DNA of 54,991 nt from Saccharomonospora azurea NA-128 (GCF_000231055.2 NZ_CM001466.1:3783524-3838514); one strand, 5' to 3'. Shown: positions 24,418-32,303, counted from the first letter of the stretch. Notes: generated from the letters alone by a model not told the origin. Numbers and translations: made by a program.

Positions 24418-25679
24418 GGCCGCACCTCCCCGCGATAGGGCTCGACCTCGGCGGTGGTGAAGTAGCGGAACCGGCCCTGCGCGAGCTGCCATTCCTCGGC
24501 CGGGTCTCCGTCCACGGTCACCGCGAGGAAGCAGGTGCCGTCGACGTCCTCCAGCACACTGCGCACGGTGGCCACGCGGCCGTCGACGAACATGTCCTGG
24601 GCGTCCGTGATGCGGCGGTTGCTGTTGTGCGGGCGCAGCACCACCTTGCTGCCCGTGCCGATCTCCGTGTCGCCCACGCGCACGACGCGGACCCGGCCGT
24701 GCATCGACTGCCGTGGCTGGTGGGGGAGGTTCTCGACGCGGTCGACGATGCGGCGGGCGCGTTCGTCGGTGGCGCGGGCCTCGCGCTTCTCCTCGTCGGT
24801 CATGGTGAGCGTGCGCAGGGTCAGCATCTCGTCGATCTCGCACGCGTCGAAGAAGTCGCCGGTGCTCGCCGGATCGACCTTCGGGTGGTCGTACAGGATG
24901 ATCGGCGACGACAGCATCACGTCGTCGCTGCCGACCGGCCCCATCAGCACCGGCCAGGTGTGCTCGTTGACGCAGCCCTTCGCGTACTCCGTCGCCCAGT
25001 CGGGCGGGTCGAACAGCGACAGGAACCGGCCGCCCCGCAGGGTGAGCATGGTGTGGGCCGCGATGAGCGAGTGCCGCAGTGCCTCGTCGCGCGTGTGGTG
25101 CGTGCAGTCGACGGTCGCCGTGTTGGCCACCGTGACGTGCAGGCGCACCAGGCCCGGGAGACGTTCGGCGCGGCACCGCAGCTCGGCCATCAGGGGCTGC
25201 TTGCGGCGCACCACCCGACCGCCGTCCACCGCGGTGATCGACTCACCGCCGCGCACGACCACCGGCAGGTACTGTTCGGACTCCAGCAGGCGGCGAACCG
25301 GCACCGTGACCTCGTGCTCGAACTCCACCGCTTCGTCCCAGGGCAGGATCTCGTCCTCGCCGACGATCAGCGCGTCGACCTCCCGGTACCCGCCGGGGAC
25401 GTCGTCCCGCTCGATCTCCACGGTGCGCCGCTGGGCCTGGAGGAACCGGACCCGGATGTGCAGCTCCGCGTCGAGCTCCACCTCGGCGAGGCACTCGGTC
25501 CGGCACGCGGTGTGCTCGCCCGTGCCCGTCGCCGCGTACGACGGCGGCACCAGCACCCCGAACTGCCAGCGGACGTGGTTCTTCTGCGCGCTCGCCCGGT
25601 ACGGGTAGAGGACGTAGCCCTCGTAGAGCACGGCGTCCGCGACCGCCTTGACCCCTTCCAGCGCTGCTCCGTCGGTCAT
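24414..25679 (-). CDS. Uncharacterised 421-residue protein of the hydrogenase maturation operon
   Basis: I do not recognise a named domain. The protein is soluble, with no signal peptide or membrane segment. The middle (about residues 195-290) is the most conserved-looking part, with FLSLFDPPDWA, GCVNEHTWPVLMG and SPIILYDHP, a Cys-His-rich CTHHTRDEALRH, and a CEID motif. The C-terminal 60 residues look like a small beta domain that includes HGRVRVV and VFVDGRVATVRSV-like strands. The overlaps on both sides (GTGA and ATGA) place it firmly in the maturation operon between the SIS gene and the protease. To my knowledge proteins of this kind accompany actinobacterial group 1h hydrogenases; a role in assembly or Fe-S or nickel handling is only inferred. 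Confidence 0.75.
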   Translation of the reverse strand: MTDGAALEGVKAVADAVLYEGYVLYPYRASAQKNHVRWQFGVLVPPSYAATGTGEHTACRTECLAEVELDAELHIRVRFLQAQRRTVEIERDDVPGGYREVDALIVGEDEILPWDEAVEFEHEVTVPVRRLLESEQYLPVVVRGGESITAVDGGRVVRRKQPLMAELRCRAERLPGLVRLHVTVANTATVDCTHHTRDEALRHSLIAAHTMLTLRGGRFLSLFDPPDWATEYAKGCVNEHTWPVLMGPVGSDDVMLSSPIILYDHPKVDPASTGDFFDACEIDEMLTLRTLTMTDEEKREARATDERARRIVDRVENLPHQPRQSMHGRVRVVRVGDTEIGTGSKVVLRPHNSNRRITDAQDMFVDGRVATVRSVLEDVDGTCFLAVTVDGDPAEEWQLAQGRFRYFTTAEVEPYRGEVRP

Positions 25680-26332
25680 CGCGCACCGTCCGCCGCGAGT
25701 TCGGCGAGCACGTGGTAGATCGTCGTCTGGGCTTCCTGCACGCGGTGCACGGACGCCGACGGCACCTCGAAGAGGAAGTCGATCGAGTCGAGTTCGGCCA
25801 TCCGGCCTCCGCCGCCGCCCGTGATGCCGACCGTGAGCATCCCGATCCGGTGGGCCTCGTCGAACGCGGCGAGCAGGTTCGTCGAGTTGCCGCTGGTGGA
25901 CAGGCCCACGGCCAGATCGCCGGGGCGGCCGAACGCGGCCAGCTGCCGGGAGAACACCAGGTCGAAGCCCACGTCGTTGCTCAACGCCGTGACCACGGCC
26001 GCCTCGGCGGTGAGGGCGAACGCCGGCAGGGGCGGAGTCCCCGGCGGCGGGTCGAGGAACTGGGTCGTGAGGTCGGCGGCGTCGGTGGAACTGCCGCCGT
26101 TGCCGAAGGCGAACAACCGCCCGCCGCGGCCGAACCGCTCGGCCATCGCCGCGCCGCAGGCAGCGAGCTTCTCACCCTGCTCGCGGTGCACCCGCCGACG
26201 CAGTTCCATGATCTCCCGCGCCTTGTCCTCGGTCGAGCGGCGCACCTCGGCGAGCACGGCGTCGACGGACGTCGTCCCGTCGTCGGCGGTGTCGTAGAGG
26301 AACGGGTACAGCGAGCTCATCGCATCGGTCAT
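25676..26332 (-). CDS. SIS-domain sugar-phosphate isomerase-like protein (GmhA type) 1
   Basis: A 218-residue SIS-domain protein related to sedoheptulose-7-phosphate isomerase. The phosphosugar loops FAFGNGGSSTDAADL and GLSTSGNSTNLLAAFDEA are intact, and GITGGGGGRMAELDSIDFLFEVPS is typical of the fold (quoted as GITGGGGGRM followed by FLFEVPS). ATG 26332 overlaps the HypC-paralog stop. A second SIS gene lies two genes upstream. SIS proteins are not part of the core Hyp machinery, but gene pairs of this kind recur at actinobacterial group 1h hydrogenase loci. Substrate and role are unknown. Confidence 0.85.
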   Translation of the reverse strand: MTDAMSSLYPFLYDTADDGTTSVDAVLAEVRRSTEDKAREIMELRRRVHREQGEKLAACGAAMAERFGRGGRLFAFGNGGSSTDAADLTTQFLDPPPGTPPLPAFALTAEAAVVTALSNDVGFDLVFSRQLAAFGRPGDLAVGLSTSGNSTNLLAAFDEAHRIGMLTVGITGGGGGRMAELDSIDFLFEVPSASVHRVQEAQTTIYHVLAELAADGAR

Positions 26333-26553
26333 CGGGGCACTCCGATCGCTTCTTTGGCGTGCACCAGCAGGGCGGCGCCCGGGCGCAGGCACGCGGGGTC
26401 CACGAGCGCGACGCTGACCTCCTCGTGGCCCGCCCCCGTGTCCACGAGGGCGAGGTCGTCGCCGAGCAGCCGCAGCAGGCGCACCACGACGGCGGTGTCG
26501 GAGCAGGTCACGCAGACCTCGTCGGTGCAGGCGAGCTGGTCGTCTCCGGTCAT
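26329..26553 (-). CDS. HypC/HupF-like paralog with extended N-terminus
   Basis: A 74-residue HypC-family OB-fold protein. The family core is seen in VVVRLLRL, VSVALVDPA and GAALLVHAKEAI. Where HypC has Met-Cys at the N-terminus, this protein has a 13-residue extension and then CVTCSD (Cys14, Cys17), so its key cysteine cannot become N-terminal by Met removal alone. It lies between the two SIS genes, with overlaps on both sides. It may be a chaperone specific for the group 1h large subunit or act at a different maturation step. Confidence 0.75.
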   Translation of the reverse strand: MTGDDQLACTDEVCVTCSDTAVVVRLLRLLGDDLALVDTGAGHEEVSVALVDPACLRPGAALLVHAKEAIGVPR

Positions 26554-27170
26554 GACGCGGCCTTTCGCGTCAGCACACCCGGGTGTTCGAGGAACACGTG
26601 CACCAGCTCCCACAGGACGTGGTACATCGTCACGTGCACCTCCTTGACGACCCGGGGATCGTGGGAGTCGGCGCGCAGCACGTGGTCGACCGCCTCGCTT
26701 TCGGCCACCGCGCCGCCGTCGCCGCCCACCAGCGCGACGGTGAGCATGCCGAGCTCACGCGCCTGCTCGAAGCCCCGCACCACGTTGGCGCAGTCGCCGT
26801 CCACGGACAGCCCGAGCGCGATGTCGTCGGCCCCGGCGAGGTGCCGCAGCTGGTGGGCGAACACCTCGTCGAACCCCACCCGCGCGGCGATCCCGGTCAT
26901 GGTCGCGATGTCGGCGGTCAACGACAGCGCGGGCAGCGCGCGCTTGCCCACGATCACGGGATGCACGAACTCCACGGAGATGTGCTGCGCATCGGTCGAG
27001 CCGCCGCCGTTGCCGAACACGACGAGCGTGCCGCCGCGATGGAACCGCGCGGCCATCGCGTGGCAGGCGCGAGCCACCGGCTCGGCTTCGGTCAACAACG
27101 TGTCCAGCGGGTCCCTGCGGCGCTCCAGCGCCTCGTCGACGCGGACGGCGAGGGGATGACGGTCGGTCAA
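26550..27170 (-). CDS. SIS-domain sugar-phosphate isomerase-like protein (GmhA type) 2
   Basis: A 206-residue paralog of the SIS protein at 25676. It has VVFGNGGGSTDAQHIS and GLSVDGDCANVVRGFEQA; in the second loop the STSGNS of most SIS isomerases is changed to SVDGDC, so phosphosugar binding may differ. AVSL-like ALSLTADIATMTG follows the family. It is the first gene of the leftward operon, 243 bp from the divergent hydrogenase small-subunit gene. The pair could form a heteromer. Function in hydrogenase assembly is unproven. Confidence 0.82.
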   Translation of the reverse strand: MTDRHPLAVRVDEALERRRDPLDTLLTEAEPVARACHAMAARFHRGGTLVVFGNGGGSTDAQHISVEFVHPVIVGKRALPALSLTADIATMTGIAARVGFDEVFAHQLRHLAGADDIALGLSVDGDCANVVRGFEQARELGMLTVALVGGDGGAVAESEAVDHVLRADSHDPRVVKEVHVTMYHVLWELVHVFLEHPGVLTRKAAS

Positions 27171-27413
27171 TGGTCGTCCCGACTTTCGCTTTCGATCACT
27201 GTGGACGGTCCGAGCGGGCTGCTTCCCGGACCGGGGGATGACCTGACGTTACGATTCGCGCACAGGCAGCACAAATCGATGTTCCACGCCTGAATGTCTT
27301 GCTGTGCAAGGCAAAACTCGTCTTGCTACCCCACTTCGGAACGTCCCAAACCTGTCCACTCCGGACGGGAGACGAGCCGTGCGATCTCGGCTCCTCGCGC
27401 GCACTGTGGACCC
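27171..27413. promoter_or_regulatory. Divergent control region of the hydrogenase structural and maturation operons
   Basis: 243 bp without a gene. It holds CGGTCCG-N14-CGGACCG (27206-27233) and the short palindrome CTTGC-TGT-GCAAG (27298-27310), both candidate regulator sites. TTGCTG (27300) and TTGCTA (27323) are spaced by 17 bases and might be a weak promoter for the rightward operon. No clear Shine-Dalgarno precedes ATG 27414. Control by starvation would fit known group 1h hydrogenases. Confidence 0.45.
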
Positions 27414-28466
27414 ATGACCACACAGGCCAGCGCCACCGGCGTCGACGAGGTGCACATCCTGTGGACCTCGGAGGGTATGAGCTGCGACGGCGACACCGTG
27501 TCCGTCACCGCCGCGTCACTGCCGAGCATCGAGGACGTGGTGCTCCAGGCCGTGCCCGGCATCCCCAAGGTGCACCTGCACAACAAGGTGCTCGCCTACG
27601 AGACCGGCGACGACTTCCTCCAACCGTTCTTCCAGGCCGCGAACGACGAGCTCGACGCGCCGTTCATCCTCGTCGTGGAGGGGTCCATCCCCAACGAGAA
27701 CATCCACGCCGAGGACGGCTTCTGGACCGCGATGGGCAACGACCCGGAGACCGGGCAGCCCAAGACACTCAACCGGTGGCTCGACGAACTCGCCCCGAAA
27801 GCGTGGGCCGTCGTCGCGATCGGGACCTGCGCCACCTACGGCGGCATTCACGCGATGGCGGGAAACCCGACCGGCTGCATGGGGCTCGTCGACTACCTCG
27901 GTGAGGACTTCCGGTCGGCCGGTGGTCTCCCGGTGATCAACGTTCCGGGCTGCCCGGTGCAGCCGGACAACTTCATGGAGACCCTGCTCTGGGTGCTCCA
28001 CCAGGCGGCGGGCCTCGCGCCGACCATCCCGTTGGACGACCAGCTGCGCCCGCAGTGGCTGTTCGGCAAGACCGTGCACGAGGGCTGCGATCGCGCGGCC
28101 TACTACGAGCAGGCCGACTTCGCCCACGACTACAACTCGCCGAAGTGCCAGGTCAAGATCGGCTGTTGGGGCCCGGTCGTCAACTGCAACGTCACCAAGC
28201 GCGGCTGGATGGACGGCGTCGGCGGCTGCCCGAACGTCGGCGGCGTGTGCATCGGCTGCACCATGCCCGGCTTCCCCGACAAGTTCATGCCCTTCATGGA
28301 CGAACCACCCGGCGGCTCGCTGTCCTCGGCGATGCTGCGCGTGTACGGCCCGCTCGTGCGCACCCTGCGCAGCATCACGAACAAGAGCGCGAACACCGAG
28401 CCGAAGTGGCGCCATCCCGGCGACAAGCTCACCACCGGCTACCAGCCCCGTTACCCCCGAGCCTGA
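27414..28466 (+). CDS. hhyS: Group 1h [NiFe]-hydrogenase small subunit
   Basis: Electron-transfer subunit with three Fe-S clusters, 350 residues and no Tat signal peptide, so the enzyme is predicted to be cytoplasmic or on the inner membrane face. The first motif reads GMSCDGDTVS: where standard small subunits have Cys-x2-Cys, this has Cys-Asp-Gly-Asp, as in the actinobacterial-type enzyme of Ralstonia eutropha, whose proximal [4Fe-4S] has three Cys and one Asp ligand. Further ligands appear in GTCATYGG, GCPVQPDN, HEGCDRAAYY, KIGCWGP, NCNVT and GGCPNVGGVCIGCT. The start is ATG 27414. The enzyme oxidises H2, probably at atmospheric concentration. Confidence 0.95.
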   Translation: MTTQASATGVDEVHILWTSEGMSCDGDTVSVTAASLPSIEDVVLQAVPGIPKVHLHNKVLAYETGDDFLQPFFQAANDELDAPFILVVEGSIPNENIHAEDGFWTAMGNDPETGQPKTLNRWLDELAPKAWAVVAIGTCATYGGIHAMAGNPTGCMGLVDYLGEDFRSAGGLPVINVPGCPVQPDNFMETLLWVLHQAAGLAPTIPLDDQLRPQWLFGKTVHEGCDRAAYYEQADFAHDYNSPKCQVKIGCWGPVVNCNVTKRGWMDGVGGCPNVGGVCIGCTMPGFPDKFMPFMDEPPGGSLSSAMLRVYGPLVRTLRSITNKSANTEPKWRHPGDKLTTGYQPRYPRA

Positions 28467-28493
28467 CCACCCGCCAGCAGGAGCGACTCACCC

Positions 28494-30296
28494 ATGTCCC
28501 AGACACAGCGCGAGGTCCACACCACGACACAGCGGGAGCTGGTCGAGGTCAACTTCGATCCGATCACGCGGATCATCGGCAACCTCGGCATCTACACGAA
28601 GGTGGACTTCACCAACAACGAGGTGGTCGAGTGCCGCAGCACCTCGTCGCTGTTCCGCGGCTACAGCGTGTTCATGAAGGGCAAGGACCCTCGCGACTCG
28701 CACTTCATCACCAGCCGCATCTGCGGCATCTGCGGTGACAACCACGCCGTGTGCTCGATCTACGCCCAGAACATGGCATACGGCGTCAAACCGCCACCGC
28801 TGGCCGACCTCATCATCAACCTCGGCGAGGCGGCCGAGTTCATGTTCGACCACACGATCTTCCAGGACAACATGGTCTTCGTCGACTTCTGCGAACGCAT
28901 GGTCGCCGAGACCAACCCGGGCCTGCTCAAGCGGGCTGAGACGACCGAGGCGCCCCGGGGCGCGGTGCACGGCTACCGGAGCATCGCCGACATCATGCGG
29001 GCGTTCAACCCGTTCGAGGGCGAGGTCTACAAGCGCGCCCTGGAGATCAGCCGCATCACCCGCGAGATGTGCTGCCTCATGGAAGGCCGGCACGTGCACC
29101 CGTCGACGCTGTACCCCGGCGGGGTGGGGACCGTGGCGACGCCGCAGGTGTTCACCGACTACCTGTCGCGTCTGCTGCGCTGCCTCGACTTCGTCAAGCA
29201 CGCGGTGGCCATGAACGACGACGTGTTCGACTTCTTCTACGACGCGTTGCCGGGCTACGAGGAGGTCGGTCGCCGGCGGATCATGCTCGGCTGCTGGGGC
29301 TGCTTCCAGGACCCGTACTCGGTGGACTACCGCTACGAGAACATGGCGAGCTGGGGGCGCGACATGTACGTCTCGCCCGGCATCGTGGTGGACGGCGAGC
29401 TGCTCACCAACAACCTTGTCGACATCAACCTCGGCATGCGCATCCTGCTCGGCAGCTCCTACTACGACGACTGGGCGAACGAACAGACCTTCGTGACGCG
29501 GGACCCGCTCGGCAACCCCGTCGACCAGCGGCATCCCTGGAACCAGACCACGCTGCCCGTGCCGCAGGCCCGCGACCTGGAGAACGGCAACTACAGCTGG
29601 GTGATGAGCCCCCGCTGGTTCGACCCGGCGAGTCAGGAACACCTGGCCCTCGACACCGGCGGCGGCCCGCTCGCGAGGCTGTGGTCGACGGCGTTGAACG
29701 GCCTGGTGGACACGCCCTACGTGAAGGCCACCGGCGGTGCCGTGCGCATCGACCTGCCCGCCACCCCGCAGACCTCCGAGCTGCGCCTGGAGTGGCGGCC
29801 CCCGAAGTACGCCAACACGCTCGAACGCAACCGGGCGCGCATGTACTTCGTCGCCTACGCCGCGGGCATGGCGCTGCACTTCGTCGAGCGGGCACTGCAG
29901 GAGGTTCGCTCCGGCAACACGAAGGTGTTCGAGAACTTCGACGTGCCCGACGAGGCCATTGGCGTCGGATTCCACGAGGCCGTGCGCGGCGTGCTGTCGC
30001 ACCACATGGTGATCAAGGACGGCAAGATCGCCAACTACCACCCCTACCCGCCGACACCGTGGAACGCGAGCCCGCGCGACGTCCACGGCACCCCGGGGCC
30101 CTACGAGGACGCGGTGCAGGGCACCCCGATCTTCGAGGAGAACGGCCGGGAGAACTTCAAGGGCATCGACATCATGCGCACGGTGCGCAGCTTCGACCCC
30201 TGCCTGCCGTGCGGCGTGCACATGTACCTCGGCGAGGGGCAGGTCCTCAAGAAGGTCGCCTCGCCCACCTTCGGCGCCGCGCACCCGGGGCAGTGA
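28494..30296 (+). CDS. hhyL: Group 1h [NiFe]-hydrogenase large (catalytic) subunit
   Basis: Catalytic subunit of 600 residues carrying NiFe(CN)2CO. The L1 motif is SRICGICGDNHAVCS and the L2 motif is DPCLPCGVH, giving the four nickel cysteines. A 24-residue C-terminal peptide (beginning MYLGEG) follows the L2 histidine and should be removed by the protease encoded at 23893. CWGCFQDPY and the DPCLPCGVHMYLGEG end are typical of the actinobacterial group. ATG 28494 has GGAG upstream and follows hhyS by 27 bp. The enzyme probably feeds electrons to the respiratory chain under energy limitation; O2 tolerance is known for the group. Confidence 0.96.
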   Translation: MSQTQREVHTTTQRELVEVNFDPITRIIGNLGIYTKVDFTNNEVVECRSTSSLFRGYSVFMKGKDPRDSHFITSRICGICGDNHAVCSIYAQNMAYGVKPPPLADLIINLGEAAEFMFDHTIFQDNMVFVDFCERMVAETNPGLLKRAETTEAPRGAVHGYRSIADIMRAFNPFEGEVYKRALEISRITREMCCLMEGRHVHPSTLYPGGVGTVATPQVFTDYLSRLLRCLDFVKHAVAMNDDVFDFFYDALPGYEEVGRRRIMLGCWGCFQDPYSVDYRYENMASWGRDMYVSPGIVVDGELLTNNLVDINLGMRILLGSSYYDDWANEQTFVTRDPLGNPVDQRHPWNQTTLPVPQARDLENGNYSWVMSPRWFDPASQEHLALDTGGGPLARLWSTALNGLVDTPYVKATGGAVRIDLPATPQTSELRLEWRPPKYANTLERNRARMYFVAYAAGMALHFVERALQEVRSGNTKVFENFDVPDEAIGVGFHEAVRGVLSHHMVIKDGKIANYHPYPPTPWNASPRDVHGTPGPYEDAVQGTPIFEENGRENFKGIDIMRTVRSFDPCLPCGVHMYLGEGQVLKKVASPTFGAAHPGQ

Positions 30297-30302
30297 CCGC
30301 CG

Positions 30303-30800
30303 ATGACCGCGACGTGGGACATCGAGCGGGTGCGCCGCGCGCTCACGGAGCTCGACGCGGGCCTGGCCGAGCTGGAAGCTCGGGACGACACAGGCGCACT
30401 GGACGTGGTGCGCGCGCTCGTCGACGTGTACGGCGAGGCGTTGAACCGCACCCTCGCTCTCGCCGCCGACACCGCACCGACGTTGCCCGACGCCCTGGCC
30501 GGTGACGAGCTCGTCGGGCACCTCCTCCTCGTGCACGACCTGCACCCGCACGACCCCGAGACGCGCATCCGGCGCGCGCTCGCCGACCTGGCGCCTCACC
30601 TCGTCGCGGAGCTCACCGACTACACCGACGGCACGGCCACGGTGTCGATCGACGGCGCCGCGCGGGGCGGGAACGCCCAGGAGAGCGCCGAGACCGTGCA
30701 GGGCACCGTGTACGCCGTCGCCCCCGAGGTGGCGGACGTGGTGGTGCGGCACCGGAGCGAACCCGCGTTCGTTCCGCTCACGGCGGTGCGGGCGCGATGA
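30303..30800 (+). CDS. NifU C-terminal-domain-like protein lacking all cysteines
   Basis: A 165-residue protein. From about residue 78 (LVHDLHPHDPETRIRRAL) it follows the NifU_C/Nfu fold pattern seen in actinobacterial hydrogenase loci. At the position of the usual Cys-x2-Cys it has GGNAQESAETV, and there is no cysteine anywhere, so it cannot hold an Fe-S cluster by that site. The N-terminal 75 residues are helical. It lies 6 bp after hhyL and overlaps the next gene (ATGA). It may be a scaffold or assembly factor that kept the fold and lost the cluster. Confidence 0.65.
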   Translation: MTATWDIERVRRALTELDAGLAELEARDDTGALDVVRALVDVYGEALNRTLALAADTAPTLPDALAGDELVGHLLLVHDLHPHDPETRIRRALADLAPHLVAELTDYTDGTATVSIDGAARGGNAQESAETVQGTVYAVAPEVADVVVRHRSEPAFVPLTAVRAR

Positions 30801-31459
30801 GCACGGCGACGAACAGGACACTGCCGACCGACCGGCTGCGGGCGCTGGCCCGGGCCGCCGCGTCGGGGGAGGAACCCCGCCCGCCCTCGCACCGCTGCGA
30901 GCTGTGCAGCGAGGTCCTGCCCGACGTGCACCGGCACCTCGTGGAACTGCCCGCCCGGGAGCTGGCGTGCGCCTGCCGGGCGTGCGCGTTGCTCTTCGAC
31001 CGCGCGACCGTGGCGGGCCGCACGGGCGGCGACCGCTACCGGGCGGTGCCGGAACTGCGACAACGGCTCGGGCCGGACCCGCTGGACGACGTCGCGTGGT
31101 CCGCACTCGGTGTCCCCGTGCGGCTGGCGTTCTTCGTCCGCCACGAGGGTGACGCGCCGCTCGGCGAGGTGACCGCGTACTACCCGAGCCCGCTCGGCGT
31201 GGTGGGCACCGCGGTGGAACCCGAGGCGTGGGAGCGCCTCGCGCGGCAGCAGCCCGCGGTGGAGCGCCTCCACCCCGAGGTGACGGCACTGCTCGTGCAC
31301 CGCGACGCGCGGGAACACTGGCTCGTCGGCATCGACGAGTGCTATCGGCTCACCGCGCGGGTACGTCACAGCTGGACCGGAATGACAGGAGGTGACGAGG
31401 TATGGCACGAGATCGATCGTTTCTTCGCCGAGTTACGGGGCGACGCCGCTCCAGCCTGA
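30797..31459 (+). CDS. DUF5947-like hydrogenase-associated protein with Cys-rich knuckle
   Basis: A 220-residue soluble protein of the type annotated as DUF5947 in actinobacterial hydrogenase operons. Near the N-terminus it has HRCELC (Cys34, Cys37) and, 20 residues later, CACRAC (Cys58, Cys60, Cys63), with His32, His45 and His47 nearby; this looks like a zinc or Fe-S binding knuckle. The remaining part is mixed alpha/beta with AFFVRHEGD and YYPSPLGVVG. It overlaps the upstream gene by four bases and the next by 58. Function is unknown; metal binding and a role in electron transfer or assembly are inferences. Confidence 0.7.
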   Translation: MSTATNRTLPTDRLRALARAAASGEEPRPPSHRCELCSEVLPDVHRHLVELPARELACACRACALLFDRATVAGRTGGDRYRAVPELRQRLGPDPLDDVAWSALGVPVRLAFFVRHEGDAPLGEVTAYYPSPLGVVGTAVEPEAWERLARQQPAVERLHPEVTALLVHRDAREHWLVGIDECYRLTARVRHSWTGMTGGDEVWHEIDRFFAELRGDAAPA

Positions 31460-31656
31460 GGCTCGGCAAGCCCGACGTGAGGGTCGACCTGCCCTCACAC
31501 ACGCGTGGCGTGAAGCAGGGCAACAGCAAGGGCAACTACGCCAAACAGCCCGGCCACCTGCCGAACGGGCGCTCGACCGCCGCGCGGTCCACCGGCATCC
31601 GCGCCGGCGCGCGCGATCCCATCCTGCCCGGCATGCCGAACCTGTCGCCGCCATGA
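31402..31656 (+). CDS. 84-residue basic, Gly/Pro/Asn-rich hydrogenase-operon protein
   Basis: A small protein starting inside the DUF5947 gene in another frame. A strong Shine-Dalgarno, AGGAGGTGA (31386-31394), lies 7 bases before ATG 31402, and the stop overlaps the next ATG (ATGA); both argue it is real. The N-terminus is strongly basic (RDRSFLRRVTGRRR). The rest is low in complexity with HTRGVKQGNSKGNY and a terminal PGMPNLSPP, probably disordered. I recall similar sequences in Streptomyces hydrogenase loci, but no function is known. It might be a clamp or assembly peptide. Confidence 0.65.
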   Translation: MARDRSFLRRVTGRRRSSLRLGKPDVRVDLPSHTRGVKQGNSKGNYAKQPGHLPNGRSTAARSTGIRAGARDPILPGMPNLSPP

Positions 31657-32303
31657 CGGACACGACGCTGTCGACACCCGTGCTGTCGTGGGCGGTCACC
31701 GGGGTGGACGTCGCACCGGTGGAGGCGGTGCCCGCGCTGCGGCTCCGCCTTCGGGTGAGTTGCGACCGGCCCGTGCGGTCGCTGACGCTCGCGGTGTCCG
31801 TCCGCATCGCGGCGGCCCTGCGCGACTACACCGCCGAGGAACGCACCCGGCTCCGCGGCGTCTTCGGCATGCCGGAGCAGTGGGCGGCCAGCGTGGGCGA
31901 ACTGGTGTGGGCGCGGCCCGTGCTGCACGTGGCCGGCTTCACCGGACACACCGACGTGGACGTGCCCGTGCCGTGCGGGCAGGACGTGGAGCTGGCGTCG
32001 GTGAGCTACCTCTCCGCGCTGTCGGACGGCGACGTGCCGCTGCGGTTGCACTTCAGCGGCACGGTGTTCCACGACAGCGGTGGTGGGCTCGCCGTGACGC
32101 GGCTGCCCTGGGACAGCGAGGTGAAGTACCGGTTACCGCTCGCGTGCTGGCAGGAGGTGCGCCGGACGTACTTCGGCCGGCACCGGTGGCTGCGCGTCGA
32201 GGAGGCGGTGTACGAGCGGCTGCACGACTACCGCGTGCGCCACGCGTACGGCTCGCCGCAGGAAGCGATCGAAGCGCTGTTGGAACAGGCCGGGAGGACG
32301 TGA
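31653..32303 (+). CDS. DUF6084-like hydrogenase-associated protein
   Basis: A 216-residue soluble, beta-rich protein of the kind named DUF6084 in actinobacterial hydrogenase operons. The core reads PALRLRLRVSCDRPVRSL, then FGMPEQWAAS, and VPCGQDVELASVSYL. The C-terminal helical part ends with SPQEAIEALLEQAG. ATG 31653 overlaps the previous stop, and its own stop shares one base with the next ATG. There is no signal peptide or membrane segment. Role unknown; it always seems to travel with the structural genes, suggesting an accessory subunit or assembly factor (inference). Confidence 0.68.
   Translation: MTDTTLSTPVLSWAVTGVDVAPVEAVPALRLRLRVSCDRPVRSLTLAVSVRIAAALRDYTAEERTRLRGVFGMPEQWAASVGELVWARPVLHVAGFTGHTDVDVPVPCGQDVELASVSYLSALSDGDVPLRLHFSGTVFHDSGGGLAVTRLPWDSEVKYRLPLACWQEVRRTYFGRHRWLRVEEAVYERLHDYRVRHAYGSPQEAIEALLEQAGRT

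Noticed and set aside
25676-27170. Heptose/LPS biosynthesis from the GmhA-like genes
   Set aside because: No other heptose genes are present, an LPS role makes little sense in an actinomycete, and the genes are locked into the hyp operon.
28488-31289. 933-codon minus-strand open frame opposite the hydrogenase large subunit
   Set aside because: The plus strand carries exact hydrogenase motifs here; the antisense frame has the composition of a shadow and no ribosome site.
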